A stretch of 64,000 nt of DNA from Rugamonas aquatica (GTDB lineage: Bacteria > Pseudomonadota > Gammaproteobacteria > Burkholderiales > Burkholderiaceae_D), in NCBI RefSeq assembly GCF_009380215.1, contig NZ_WHUG01000014.1, positions 107,281 through 171,280 of the forward strand, given 5' to 3'. Shown here in pieces: positions 51,040-61,500 of this stretch. Made by a program: the position numbers and the translations under genes. The notes below the pieces were generated by a model. It was not told the DNA's origin. It saw nothing but the letters and a program-made list of their open reading frames with translations, and did not search any database. Position 1 is the stretch's first letter; each line of letters starts with the position of its first letter.

Positions 51040-53279
51040 GCTACGCGCGCATGTTCCTGCAGCAGCTTCTTGACCTTGTCGCTGCCTATCATCAGCTCAT
51101 GCAAGCCGACGCGGCCCTTGTAGCCCTTGTTGCACTCGTCGCAGCCGACCGCGCGGTATAGCGTGAACTTGCCGTCCTTGGCATAGCGCTGGCGCCAGCC
51201 GTCCAGCACGGCGGCGCGGCCGGCGGCGCCGTCCTTGATGAAGCTGTCGGTGTTGAGCAACTCTTCGCAAAACTCCGTCAACAGCAGCTTCAGTTCTTCC
51301 TCGCTGGGCTGGTAAGCCTGCTTGCACTTGCCGCACAGGCGCTTGGCCAGCCGCTGCGCCAGGATGCCCAGCAGCGCGTCGGCGAAGTTGAACGGATCCA
51401 TGCCCATGTCCAGCAGCCGCACGATGGATTCCGGCGCGCTGTTGGTGTGCAGCGTGGCGAATACCAGGTGGCCCGTCAGCGAGGCTTCGATGCCCATGCC
51501 CACGGTTTCCTTGTCGCGCATCTCGCCGACCATGATGATGTCCGGATCGGCGCGCAGGAAAGCCCGCATCACGGTGGCGAAGTCCAGCCCCGCCTTGCGG
51601 TTGACCTGCACCTGGCGCAAGCCTTTCTGCGTGATCTCGACCGGGTCTTCGGCGGTCCAGATCTTGGTGTCCGGCGTGTTCAGATAGTTCAGCACCGAGT
51701 GCAGCGTGGTGGTCTTGCCGGAGCCGGTCGGGCCGCAGACGAAAAACAGACCATACGGTTTCTCGATGGTGGCGCGCAGGCGCTCCAGGTTGAACGGCAG
51801 CACGCCCAGCTTGTCGAGCGGGATCGGTTCGCCGGCCGCCAGTATCCGCATGACGATGTCCTCGACGCCGCCGGCCGACGGTATCGTCGCCACCCGCAGC
51901 TCGATGTCCAGCGGGCCGTACTTCTTGAACTTGATCTTGCCGTCCTGCGGCTTGCGCCGCTCGGAGATGTCGAGGTCGCACATGATCTTGACCCGCGCCA
52001 CCAGCGCGCTGCGGTAGGACGCCGGAATCTCGATGTAGGGCACCAGCGTGCCATCCTTGCGGAAACGGATGCCGGTCTTGCCCTTGCCGGGCAAGGGCTC
52101 GATGTGGATGTCCGACACGCCCTGGCGGTAGGCGTCGACGATGATCTTGTTGAGCAGCTTGACCAGCTCGTTCTCCACCGCCTCCGACACTTCGACCGAG
52201 CCGCCTTCGCTGTCGGCGTCGTCGTCGTCCATGCCCGACAGCAGTTCGCCGACGCTGCCCATGTCGCTGGTGGCGCCGAAGAAGTGCTCCAGCATCTGCC
52301 GGAACTCGCGGTTGCTGGTGACGCGGTACACCGGCTTGGCCTTGGGGAAGATCTGGTTGACGATGTGGGTGTGCGCCACCCGGTCCGGGTCCAGCGCCAC
52401 CACCAGCATGCCGTCCTTGCTGTCCTCCAGCGGCATCCAGCCGGATTCCTCGACGTACTGGCGCTTGAGGTTTTTCAGCAGTTCCACCGGCTTGACGCGG
52501 TCGGCCCGGAAATGCTCGTAAGGCACGTTGAAGTGCCGCTCCAGCGAGGCGCCGATGGCCGCCAGCTTGACCTGGAATTCATCGATCAGCACATCCTCGA
52601 CATCGAGCTCCTTCTTGCGGGCCGAACGCGTGGCCAGTTCCAGCTCCGGCAGCGACAGCACCGCGTCCGTCACCAGTCCGTCATATTTGGTGCGTACCAT
52701 CTGCGGTGGTTTCATGCGCTGGCTGAAGGCCACCGACAGCGTATCGCACAGCTCCTTCACGCCGGCCTCGGCGATGGCGGAGAAGGGGCAGCGGTCGCGG
52801 TTGTTGATGAACTGGACCACGCCCAGCAGCTCGCGCGATTGCACCGAGATCAGCGGCGCCACCAGCATCTGCTTGGTGCGGTAGCCGGTGCGCTGGTCCA
52901 CGCCCTGCTGGAAGCGCAGCTCCGGCGAATAGCGCGACAGCTCGGCCTGGTCGTAGACGTCGGCGATGTTGACGGTCTTGCGGGTCAGCGCGACGTAGCC
53001 GGCGATGGAGGCCGGCGTCACCGCCAGCTTGAGGTCGCGGAACGAGGTCAGTCCGGTCTTGACCTTGGAAACGATGTAGTCCTTTTCATGGTCCATCGCG
53101 TACAGCGTGAAGCGGTCGCAATTGAACAGGTCGCAGAACTCCATGCCGAGGTCGAGCATGATCTCGTCCAGGTTGCTGGTGGCGTGGATCTTGGTCGTTA
53201 CCGTTTGCAGTTTCTGGAAAAACGCCAGCCGCAGGTCGACATCGCTGGGGCGTGGACTGGGGTTGCCGGCGTCGTTCAT
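50922..53279 (-). CDS. GAF-domain-fused PilB/GspE-type secretion ATPase
   Basis: 785 residues. An N-terminal GAF domain (about 25-190) is followed by a MshEN-like N2 region and the type II secretion/type IV pilus ATPase domain: Walker A GPTGSGKTTT, Asp box EDPVEITQKGLRQVQ, Walker B DPDIIMVGEMRD and the zinc tetracysteine (CGKC and CDEC). It could drive pilus extension or secretion and be tuned by a small ligand bound to the GAF unit. No pilin or secretin gene is adjacent, so it may serve a distant machine. Confidence 0.9.
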   Translation of the reverse strand: MNDAGNPSPRPSDVDLRLAFFQKLQTVTTKIHATSNLDEIMLDLGMEFCDLFNCDRFTLYAMDHEKDYIVSKVKTGLTSFRDLKLAVTPASIAGYVALTRKTVNIADVYDQAELSRYSPELRFQQGVDQRTGYRTKQMLVAPLISVQSRELLGVVQFINNRDRCPFSAIAEAGVKELCDTLSVAFSQRMKPPQMVRTKYDGLVTDAVLSLPELELATRSARKKELDVEDVLIDEFQVKLAAIGASLERHFNVPYEHFRADRVKPVELLKNLKRQYVEESGWMPLEDSKDGMLVVALDPDRVAHTHIVNQIFPKAKPVYRVTSNREFRQMLEHFFGATSDMGSVGELLSGMDDDDADSEGGSVEVSEAVENELVKLLNKIIVDAYRQGVSDIHIEPLPGKGKTGIRFRKDGTLVPYIEIPASYRSALVARVKIMCDLDISERRKPQDGKIKFKKYGPLDIELRVATIPSAGGVEDIVMRILAAGEPIPLDKLGVLPFNLERLRATIEKPYGLFFVCGPTGSGKTTTLHSVLNYLNTPDTKIWTAEDPVEITQKGLRQVQVNRKAGLDFATVMRAFLRADPDIIMVGEMRDKETVGMGIEASLTGHLVFATLHTNSAPESIVRLLDMGMDPFNFADALLGILAQRLAKRLCGKCKQAYQPSEEELKLLLTEFCEELLNTDSFIKDGAAGRAAVLDGWRQRYAKDGKFTLYRAVGCDECNKGYKGRVGLHELMIGSDKVKKLLQEHARVAQLLAAALEDGMLTLKMDGIEKVLLGITDIKMVRAVCIK

Positions 53280-53290
53280 GATCGCTTTCG

Positions 53291-54187
53291 CTAGGTCAGT
53301 AGAACTTCCATGCCTTCATAAGCGAGGAAGACCTTCAGGTTGCCCAGCAGCGGCGCGTGGCGCGCCATGACATCGGCGAACACGGCTTCGAGTTCGTCGT
53401 CGCTGCGGGTCGGTTCATGATGGGTGCAGTATAGCGCTTTGGCGCCGGTGCGCAGCGCCATGGCGAAGGCGGAATCGAAGGTGCCGTGGCCCCAGCCCTG
53501 CTTGGCCGGGTACTCTTCGCGCGTGTAGGAACAGTCGACGATCAGCGCGTCGACGCCTTGCACCACGGCGTCGATGGCGGCGTTGCGTTCCGCCATCCAC
53601 AGTTCGTAGGCGGCGTGCTCCGCGTGGCCGGGCGGATGGATGTTGTAGTGCGGCTCATGGTCGCCGGTGAAGAACACGGACTTGCCGTTGCATTCGATAC
53701 GATAGCCGAGGTCGGTCACCGGATGGTTCATCACCACGTTGTGCACCGTCGCGTCGCCGACCTGGACCGGCTCGTCGATGTTGAGCGTCTGGTATTCGAT
53801 GGTGGCGTCCATCTGGGTTTCGCTGACCGGGAAGTAGCTGTTCTGCAGCTGCACACCCATCACATGCTCGATGCCGTTGCCGGTGACGGGATCGGTCACG
53901 CCATGCAGGCGCACGCGGCTGTCGCGCACGAACAGCGGCGTGAAGAAGGGCAGGCCGTGGATGTGGTCCCAGTGGCTGTGGGTGATGAAGATGTTGGCGT
54001 GGATGGGCGCTGTTTTGTTTTGCAGCAGGGACTGGGCCAGCGAGAATATGCCGGTGCCGCCATCGATGACGATCAGGGTGTCGTTGTCGGTGCGAACTTC
54101 GATGCAAGTGGTGTTGCCGCCATAACGCGCAGTGCGCGGGCCGGGGGAGGGTATGGAACCGCGCACTCCCCAAAAAATAAATTTCAT
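53291..54187 (-). CDS. MBL-fold metallo-hydrolase
   Basis: 298 residues. The metal motif is H70-S-H72-W-D74-H75 (THSHWDHIHG), preceded by WGVRGSIPSPG and RYGGNTTCIEV, with the later metal ligands FFTGDHEPH and CTHHEPT. This subgroup of RNase Z/phosphodiesterase-like enzymes may hydrolyse cyclic nucleotides or other phosphodiesters. It sits 11 nt upstream of the GAF ATPase gene on the same strand and close to an adenylate cyclase gene, so a cyclic nucleotide role is a possibility only. Confidence 0.85.
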   Translation of the reverse strand: MKFIFWGVRGSIPSPGPRTARYGGNTTCIEVRTDNDTLIVIDGGTGIFSLAQSLLQNKTAPIHANIFITHSHWDHIHGLPFFTPLFVRDSRVRLHGVTDPVTGNGIEHVMGVQLQNSYFPVSETQMDATIEYQTLNIDEPVQVGDATVHNVVMNHPVTDLGYRIECNGKSVFFTGDHEPHYNIHPPGHAEHAAYELWMAERNAAIDAVVQGVDALIVDCSYTREEYPAKQGWGHGTFDSAFAMALRTGAKALYCTHHEPTRSDDELEAVFADVMARHAPLLGNLKVFLAYEGMEVLLT

Positions 54188-54395
54188 ACAAAGTCCCTGT
54201 TTTTTTCGCTCTATGCTACGGCCGATGATAGCTTTTTTTCACGGTAACAGGGAAAAACCCGACACTGGCCGAGGTAATTTTGTGTCATGGACCATTTCCC
54301 GATGTACAACAGCTTGCGCCGGAGCTACACTTCCAAAGTACCCTGCGCGTCTTGCGGCAGCGAACGCTTTCCCAACAGGTATTGAAAAAACAACC

Positions 54396-56021
54396 ATGCA
54401 AGAGTTGAATCAAACGCAGATCGCCCAGCGGCTGGACCAGCTGACCGAACTCAGTGTCCAGCTGGGCAGCAGTCACGATACCGAGACGCTGCTGGAGCGC
54501 ATCCTGATCGTTGCCAAAAGCATGACCAACGCCGACGGCGGCACGCTGTACCGGCCCAGCGAGGATAAACGTTACCTCGATTTCACGATTCTGATCAACG
54601 ACACGCTGCAGACCCACCAGGGCGGCGTCAACGGCGCGGCCATCACGGCGCCCGGCGTGCCGCTGTTCGACGACAACGGCGAGAAGAACCTGGCCTCGGT
54701 GGCGGCCTACGCTGCGCACTTCGGCCTGTCGGTCAACATCGAGGATGTCTACAAGGCCGACGTGTTCAACTTCTCCGCCATGGTCAAGTTCGACCAGTTG
54801 CGTCACTATCATTCGCAATCGTTCCTGACGGTGCCGATGAGCGACCACGAAGGCGAACTGGTCGGCGTGCTGCAACTGATCAACGCCAAGGACGACAGCG
54901 GCGCCATCCGCGCCTTCAGCCAGACCGACCAGCGTTTCATCGAAGCCCTGGCGGCGCAGGCCGCCGTCGCGCTGACGCACCAGCGCCTGATCGCCCAGTT
55001 GGAAGAGCTGCTGGAATCCCTGGTCAACCTGATCAACATCGGCATCGATGAAAAATCGCCATACACGGGCCGCCATTGCCAGTTCGTGCCGGAGCTGACG
55101 ATGATGCTGGCCGAGGCCGTGCACAACGCCGAGACCGGCCCGATGGCCGATTTCCGCATGACCGACGCCGACCGCAAGGAACTGTGGCTGGCCGGCCTGC
55201 TGCACGACTGCGGCAAGATCACCACGCCGGTGCACGTGGTCGACAAGGCCACCAAGCTGGAAACCATCTTCGACCGCATCGCCCTGATCGACACCCGCTT
55301 CGAAGTGCTGCTGCGCGACGCCGAGATCGCCGCGCTGAAGCGGCAACTGGCGGCGGGCGGTGATCAGGCCGCCGTCGCTGCCATCGGCCAGGAGCTGGCT
55401 GAACTGCAAGCCACGCTGCGCGCCGAGCGCGACTTCATCCGCGACGCCAACGTCGGCGGCGAGGGCATGCAGGCGGCCGACCAGGAGCGCGTGCGCGCAA
55501 TTGCCCAGCGCCGCTGGACCGGCCCCGACGGCGTCGAACGCGACTTCCTCGATGCCGACGAGGTGATGAACCTGACCATCAAGTTCGGCACGCTGACCGA
55601 GCCCGAGCGCAAGGTCATCAACAACCACATCTCGATGTCGATCCGCATGCTGGAGGCGCTGCCGTGGCCCAAGCATCTGAAGAACGTGCCGGAATACGCC
55701 GGCGGCCACCACGAGCGCATGGACGGCAAGGGCTATCCGCGCGGCCTGACCAAGGAGCAGATGTCGGTGCAGGCGCGGTTGATGGCGATCGCCGACATCT
55801 TCGAGGCGCTGACCGCCCGCGACCGTCCGTACAAGAAGGGCAAGATGCTGTCGGAATCGCTGCGCATCTTGGGCAACTTCTCGCTCAACGGCCACATCGA
55901 TCCCGACCTGTTCGACATCTTCATCCGCAGCAAGATCTATCTGGAGTTCGCCCACAAGAACATGGACGAAAAACAGATCGATTTCATCGACGAAGCCCAG
56001 ATCCCCGGTTACACGCCTTAA
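54396..56021 (+). CDS. GAF and HD-GYP domain protein (putative c-di-GMP phosphodiesterase)
   Basis: 541 residues. An N-terminal GAF domain spans about 15-195. The HD domain begins near 205 with H270-D271 (LHDCGK) and ends with HHERMDGKGYPRGL (438-451). The HD and GYP motifs are separated by about 168 residues, roughly 100 more than in standard HD-GYP enzymes, by a coiled-coil-like insertion (RDAEIAALKRQLAAGGD, then AELQATLRAERDFIRD). All HD-GYP residues are kept, so c-di-GMP or cyclic dinucleotide hydrolysis is likely. It is followed by the adenylate cyclase gene after 18 nt. Confidence 0.88.
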   Translation: MQELNQTQIAQRLDQLTELSVQLGSSHDTETLLERILIVAKSMTNADGGTLYRPSEDKRYLDFTILINDTLQTHQGGVNGAAITAPGVPLFDDNGEKNLASVAAYAAHFGLSVNIEDVYKADVFNFSAMVKFDQLRHYHSQSFLTVPMSDHEGELVGVLQLINAKDDSGAIRAFSQTDQRFIEALAAQAAVALTHQRLIAQLEELLESLVNLINIGIDEKSPYTGRHCQFVPELTMMLAEAVHNAETGPMADFRMTDADRKELWLAGLLHDCGKITTPVHVVDKATKLETIFDRIALIDTRFEVLLRDAEIAALKRQLAAGGDQAAVAAIGQELAELQATLRAERDFIRDANVGGEGMQAADQERVRAIAQRRWTGPDGVERDFLDADEVMNLTIKFGTLTEPERKVINNHISMSIRMLEALPWPKHLKNVPEYAGGHHERMDGKGYPRGLTKEQMSVQARLMAIADIFEALTARDRPYKKGKMLSESLRILGNFSLNGHIDPDLFDIFIRSKIYLEFAHKNMDEKQIDFIDEAQIPGYTP

Positions 56022-56039
56022 GCCGGGCAAGGAGAGCGC

Positions 56040-58319
56040 GTGCGCCTGTTCCCCGCCAAGTGGGCCAAGACCCTGCTGAAGTACGGCCCGCGCTGGCTGC
56101 TGGGCATCCTGGTGACGGCGTTCGGCGTGGCCTACACGGCCGGCGTGGTCGAGATCGACGCCGTGCGCCGCCTCGACAGCCTGCTGGCCGGCGAGCGCAT
56201 GAAGCTCGAAGCGCCCGTGCTCGACCCCCGCATCGTCATCGTCGACATCGACGGCAAGGCCCTGACCGAAGTGGGGCGCTTTCCGTGGAGCCGCAACATC
56301 CAGGCGCGGCTGGTCACGCAGCTGACCCAGCGCTACCAGGTCAGCGCCATCGGCTTCGATATCTCATTCCCCGAGCCGGACACCAGTTCCGGCTACGGCG
56401 TGCTGGAGCAGCTGTCCAACGGCGAGTTGAAGGATGTGCCGGCGCTCAGGCAGCGGCTGGCAACGCTGAAGCCGGCGATGGACTACGACGGCCTGTTCGC
56501 CGGCGCGCTCAAGGGGCAGCCGGTGGTGCTGGGCTTTAATATGTCGGCCGACCAGGTCAAGGGCCAGCTGCCGGCCCCCATCATCACCGAGCAGGATTTG
56601 AACGGGCGCGAACTGCTGGCCTATTCCGCGCCCGGCTACGAGGCCAACATCGGCGTGCTGCAAAGCGCGGCCGCCGGCGCCGGCAGCTTCAGCGTGGTGA
56701 CCGACCTGGACGGCATCGTCCGCACCGCCGGCCTGATACAGCAGGTCGGCGACAACTACTACCCGGCGCTGTCCTTGGCGACGGCCGGCGTCTACCTGAA
56801 GGCGCTGGCGATCAAGCCCTTCCTGTCGCAGACGGTCGACCAGCTGTCGCAAAACCAGCTGTCCAGCGGCGGCTTCGATTCGGTCACGATCCTGCTGCCC
56901 GGCAAGCGGCAGCGGGTGATTCCGGTCGGCGAGGCGATGACCACCGTGGTCCAGTTCCGCGGCCAGGGCGGCCCGCGCGGCGGCGCCTTCCGCTACGTGT
57001 CGGCGGCCGACGTGCTGGCCGGACGGGTGCCGGAAGCGCTGCTCAAGGGGACCATCGTGCTGGTCGGCACCACCGCGCCCGGCCTGGTCGACTTGCGCGC
57101 CACGCCCGTCAACCCGGAATATCCGGGGGTGGAAATCCATGCCAACATCATCAAGTCCATCCTCGACATGCGCTTCAAGTCGCGCCCCGACTGGGCCGGC
57201 GCGATCGAGGGCATCATCATCCTGCTGGTGGGGCTGGCGCTGAGCCTGGCGCTGGCGGCGCTGTCGCCGCTGCGCTCCATCCTGCTGGGCGCGCTGGTGC
57301 TGGGCGCGGCGGTCGGCGTCAACTACTACGCCTACAGCGAACTGAACCTGATCTTCAACCTGGCCATGCCGCTGATCGTGATCTTCGCCGTGTTCGTGCT
57401 CAACGTCGCCTGGGGCTATTTCTTCGAGGTGCGCAAGGGGCAGGCGCTGGTGTCGCGCTTCGGCGAATACGTCGCGCCCGAGCTGGTGGCCGAGATGGCC
57501 GACGATCCCGAAAAATACAATATGGACGGCGAGAGCCGCGAGCTGACCGTGCTGTTCGTCGACGTGCGCGGTTTCACCACCATCTCCGAAGGGCTGACGC
57601 CCAAGCAGCTGCGCGAATACATCAACCTCTACCTGACGGCGATGTCGGAAGACATACGCGACAGCCATCGCGGCACGCTCGACAAGTACATCGGCGACGC
57701 CGTCATGGCCTTCTGGGGCGCGCCGGTGGCGTTTGCCGACCACGCCAGCCGCGCGGTGGCCACCTCGCTGCTGATGCAGGCGTCCGCCCACCGCCTCAAC
57801 GACGACTTCGTGGCGCGCGGCTGGCCGCCGCTGAAGATAGGCATAGGCCTGAACTCCGGCCTGATGCACGTGGGCGACATGGGCTCGAAAATCCGCCGCG
57901 CCTACACCGTCATGGGCGACGCCGTGAACCTGGGCTCGCGGCTGGAAGGCATCACCAAGGTCTACGGCGTCGGCATCGCGGTGGGCGAGGCGACCCGCGC
58001 CGCCGCGCCGGAGTTCGCTTATCGCGAGCTGGACCTGGTGCGGGTCAAAGGCAAGAACGAACCGGTGGCGATTTTCGAACCGATTGTGCTGGAAAAAGAC
58101 CTCGATGCCGCCACCCGCGGCGAGCTGGAACGCTGGCATACGGCCCTCGCTGCGGTGCGCTTGCAACAATGGGATCAGGCAATGCAGATTATCATTGATT
58201 TGTCGGCAACATTTCCAGAGCGCAGCCTTTATTCCCTCTATACTGAGCGCATCACTTACTACCGAGCACATCCTCCCGGCGTGGACTGGGACGGCGTCAC
58301 CACGTTCGAAACCAAATAG
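56040..58319 (+). CDS. CHASE2-domain class III adenylate cyclase
   Basis: 759 residues from a GTG start with a GGAG site. TM1 (about 18-36), a large periplasmic CHASE2 sensor (40-375, IVIVDIDGKALTEVGRFPWS), two or three TM helices (382-470), and a C-terminal guanylate/adenylate cyclase domain with metal Asp D508 (VDVRGFTTIS) and D553 (LDKYIGDAVMAFWG). It makes cAMP (less likely cGMP) in response to an extracytosolic signal. Co-transcribed with the HD-GYP gene and located upstream of the giant adhesin. Confidence 0.93.
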   Translation: MRLFPAKWAKTLLKYGPRWLLGILVTAFGVAYTAGVVEIDAVRRLDSLLAGERMKLEAPVLDPRIVIVDIDGKALTEVGRFPWSRNIQARLVTQLTQRYQVSAIGFDISFPEPDTSSGYGVLEQLSNGELKDVPALRQRLATLKPAMDYDGLFAGALKGQPVVLGFNMSADQVKGQLPAPIITEQDLNGRELLAYSAPGYEANIGVLQSAAAGAGSFSVVTDLDGIVRTAGLIQQVGDNYYPALSLATAGVYLKALAIKPFLSQTVDQLSQNQLSSGGFDSVTILLPGKRQRVIPVGEAMTTVVQFRGQGGPRGGAFRYVSAADVLAGRVPEALLKGTIVLVGTTAPGLVDLRATPVNPEYPGVEIHANIIKSILDMRFKSRPDWAGAIEGIIILLVGLALSLALAALSPLRSILLGALVLGAAVGVNYYAYSELNLIFNLAMPLIVIFAVFVLNVAWGYFFEVRKGQALVSRFGEYVAPELVAEMADDPEKYNMDGESRELTVLFVDVRGFTTISEGLTPKQLREYINLYLTAMSEDIRDSHRGTLDKYIGDAVMAFWGAPVAFADHASRAVATSLLMQASAHRLNDDFVARGWPPLKIGIGLNSGLMHVGDMGSKIRRAYTVMGDAVNLGSRLEGITKVYGVGIAVGEATRAAAPEFAYRELDLVRVKGKNEPVAIFEPIVLEKDLDAATRGELERWHTALAAVRLQQWDQAMQIIIDLSATFPERSLYSLYTERITYYRAHPPGVDWDGVTTFETK

Positions 58320-58572
58320 TAAAAAAAGCTCAAAGATGATGGCGAAATAAGAAAACGCAATCTAGCCACAAGCTGGGAAAAAAACTGTCTTCCGGACAGC
58401 AAAAAAAGTGGCGGCCACGACAAAGAAGACTACACTGGTAGGAACATTAGTTTCCCAGTGGCTATACTTTGCGGGGTGCTTTTATCCCTCCTGCACAACC
58501 AACCTGAAAACTCGCCTGCGGGGCATCATGGCGCCCACGGGCACGAATCCACACCGGATAGAGGATGTCGTT

Positions 58573-61500
58573 ATGAAAGCCCAGACCAGCCGCTCCCCAC
58601 AACGCCGCGCCGCCGCCGCGCCGCTGCGCCGCAAACTGATCGCCGTGCTGGTGGCCACGTGCTACTCCACGGCGCAGGCTGGTCCGGTCAACCCATCGGT
58701 GGTGGCGGGGCAGGCCAGTTTCAACCTCACGGGCAAGACTTACTCGATCACCAACACGCCCAACACCATCATCAACTGGCAGAGCTTCTCGCTGGCCTCG
58801 GACGAGATGGCGCGCTTCATCCAGCAGAGCGCCGACAGCAAGGTGCTCAACCGCATCACCGGCCAGGATCCGACGCGCATCCTCGGCTCGCTGCAATCGA
58901 ACGGCAAGGTGTTCCTGATTAATCCGAACGGCGTGATCTTCGGCGCCGGCTCGCGGGTGGATGTCAACGGCCTGGTCGCGTCCAGCCTGGCGATTTCGAA
59001 CGCCGATTTCCTGGCCGGTAAAAACAACTTCAGCGGCAGCGCCACGGCGGGCAAGGTCAGCAACGCCGGCGCGATCACCACGCCGTCCGGCGGCCAGATC
59101 TTCCTGGTTGCGCCGGCGGTGGAAAACAGCGGCGTGATCTCGTCGCCGAACGGCGAAGTGGTGCTGGCGGCGGGACATAGCGTGCAGCTGTTCGATTCGA
59201 AGGATCCGAACGTGCAGGTGGTGGTGTCGGCGCCGGCCGACATGGCGCTGAACCTGGGGCAGATCGTGGCGCAGGGCGGCCGCGTCGGCGTGTACGGCGC
59301 GCTGGTCAGCCAGCGCGGCGGCATCAGCGCCAACAGCGCGGTGCGCGGCGCCAACGGCCAGATCATCCTGAAGTCCAGCGGCACCACGCTGCTGGAGGCG
59401 GGCAGCACGACCACCGCCACCGGCAGCAATCTGAACACGGGCGGCGATATCCAGCTGCTGGGCGCGCAGGTGGGCTTGACCGGCAATGCCACGGTCGACG
59501 CCAGCGGCGCGGCGGGCGGCGGTTCGGTGCTGGTCGGCGGCGATTACCAGGGCAAGAACGCGGCGGTGCAGAATGCGCAGCAATCGTATGTGGGCAAGGA
59601 GGCTGTCATCAAGGCGGACGCCACGGGCTACGGCGACGGCGGCAAGGTCATCGTCTGGAGCGACAAGGCGACGCAGATGTTCGGCAGCATTTCCGCGCGC
59701 GGCGGCGCGGCCGGCGGCAATGGCGGCTTCGTCGAAACCTCGGGCCACTACCTGGACATGCAGGGCAACGTCGATACCCGCGCGCCGAAGGGCGCCACCG
59801 GCAATCTGCTGCTCGATCCTACCAACATCTTTATCGCATCCGGCAGCGGCGACGCCATCACCCAGGGGATGGTGTCGACCGGTTTCGGTGCGTTGTCGGG
59901 CAGCGGGCCTTTCCTGGAGATCGGTCTGTTCCAGGATTCCTTGCTGTTGACGGGGACGCTTCAAACTGCGTTGAACAACAATACCGTCACGGTCAGCACG
60001 GCCAACGTCAAGGGCACCGGCAGCGGCGATATCACGGTGGCGAGCGCGCTCGTCTTCGCCAACGGCGGCACGCTGTCGTTGAACGCCGACCGCGATATCA
60101 AGCTGAAGGCGCCCATCACCGGCACCGGCGTCAACCTGGCGCTGACCGCGGGCCGCACCATCGACCAGTCCACCCAGCCTATCGATGCGCTGACCATCCA
60201 AAGCCTCAACGCGATGGCCGTCACCGACATCAAGATGGACAACGAATTCAACACCATCGGCGGAGCGGCTGCGCTGCAGGCGACCAATGGCAACGCGACA
60301 CTGACGGCGGTCAACGTCAACCTCGGCAACAGCAACATCGGCGGCACGCTGGCGGTCAAGGCCAAGAACGGCGATCTCACCGTCAGCGGCAACGTCAGCA
60401 GCGGCGGCGACATGACGCTGACGTCGACCAAGGCCAACGGCCTGATTACGCTGAACAACGGCGTTGCGGTGGGTTCTTCCGCCGGCAATATCACCGTGAC
60501 GGCCGACAACATGGCGCTCAACGGCACGCTGTCTGCCATTACCGGACATGGTGTGCTGCTGACGCCGTACACGCCCTCCACCGAGATTCAAGTCGGCGTC
60601 GGCGCCGCCGATGCCAGCGGGGTGCTGGGCCTGAGCCAGACTGAACTCAGGAATGTCAGCCTGCCGGTCAACGGCTCGCTGACCGTAGGCGGCGGCTCCG
60701 GCGGCCCCGGCAACGGCACCAGCGGCCTGACCGTGGTCGGCAATCTGGATCTGACCGGCGGCCTGAATGCCGGCAGCCTGACGCTGCAAACCGGCGGCGG
60801 CGACCTGACCATCAACAACGGCGCCGCCATCGCCAACACCGGCGTCATCAGCCTGCAGACGCCGTTCAGCGGCGATCACCATATCACCAATAACGGCAGC
60901 GTCACCTCAGCCGCCAACATCAATCTGAACGGCGCCCGGATGACGCTGGCGAACGGTTCACTGAACGGCACTGCCGTCAGCCTGTACACCACCAACGCGG
61001 TCAATCTGGGTCTGGCCGACGGTCCCTCCAGTACGCTGGCACTGAGCAGCGCCGACCTGGCGAGCGTGAACGCCAGCGACGGCGCGCTGCTGGTCACTTC
61101 CACCGCCGGCAATATCGTCGTCAGCCAGCCGATGACGTCGGCCAACAAGCTGACGCTGACTGCAAACGGCAACATCGACCTGCAAGCGGCGCTTACGCTG
61201 GGCGGCCTGACGCTGCATGCTGGCAGCAACGTCACCGCCACCGGAGGCGTCACCGTCAACGGCGTATTCAACCTGGACGCCGGCAACTGGTCGCAGATCG
61301 GCAGCCTGCCTGCCTTCAGCGCCTACGATTTCCGCATCGGCAGCGGCGGCAACTTCGTGCGCGCGGCCGCCGGCGACGGCAGCAGCGGTTCGCCATTCCA
61401 GCTGGTCGACGTGTATGGCCTGCAGGGCATGGGCTCGCTGTCGAGATCCAGTCAGTCCTACGTGCTGAACAACGATATCGACGCCAGCGAGACCGCGCAC

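Noticed and set aside
50922..53279. Part of a complete type II secretion or type IV pilus operon
   Set aside because: No pilin, secretin, platform or prepilin peptidase gene is near; only the ATPase is present and it carries an extra GAF domain.
58386..58412. Small hairpin CTGTC/GACAG flanked by A runs after the cyclase gene
   Set aside because: On the plus strand no T tract follows; on the minus strand there is no gene to terminate.
58462..60882. 806-codon open frame antisense to the adhesin start
   Set aside because: The plus-strand adhesin has an RBS, signal peptide and TPS motif; the antisense product is low-complexity and crosses the intergenic region.
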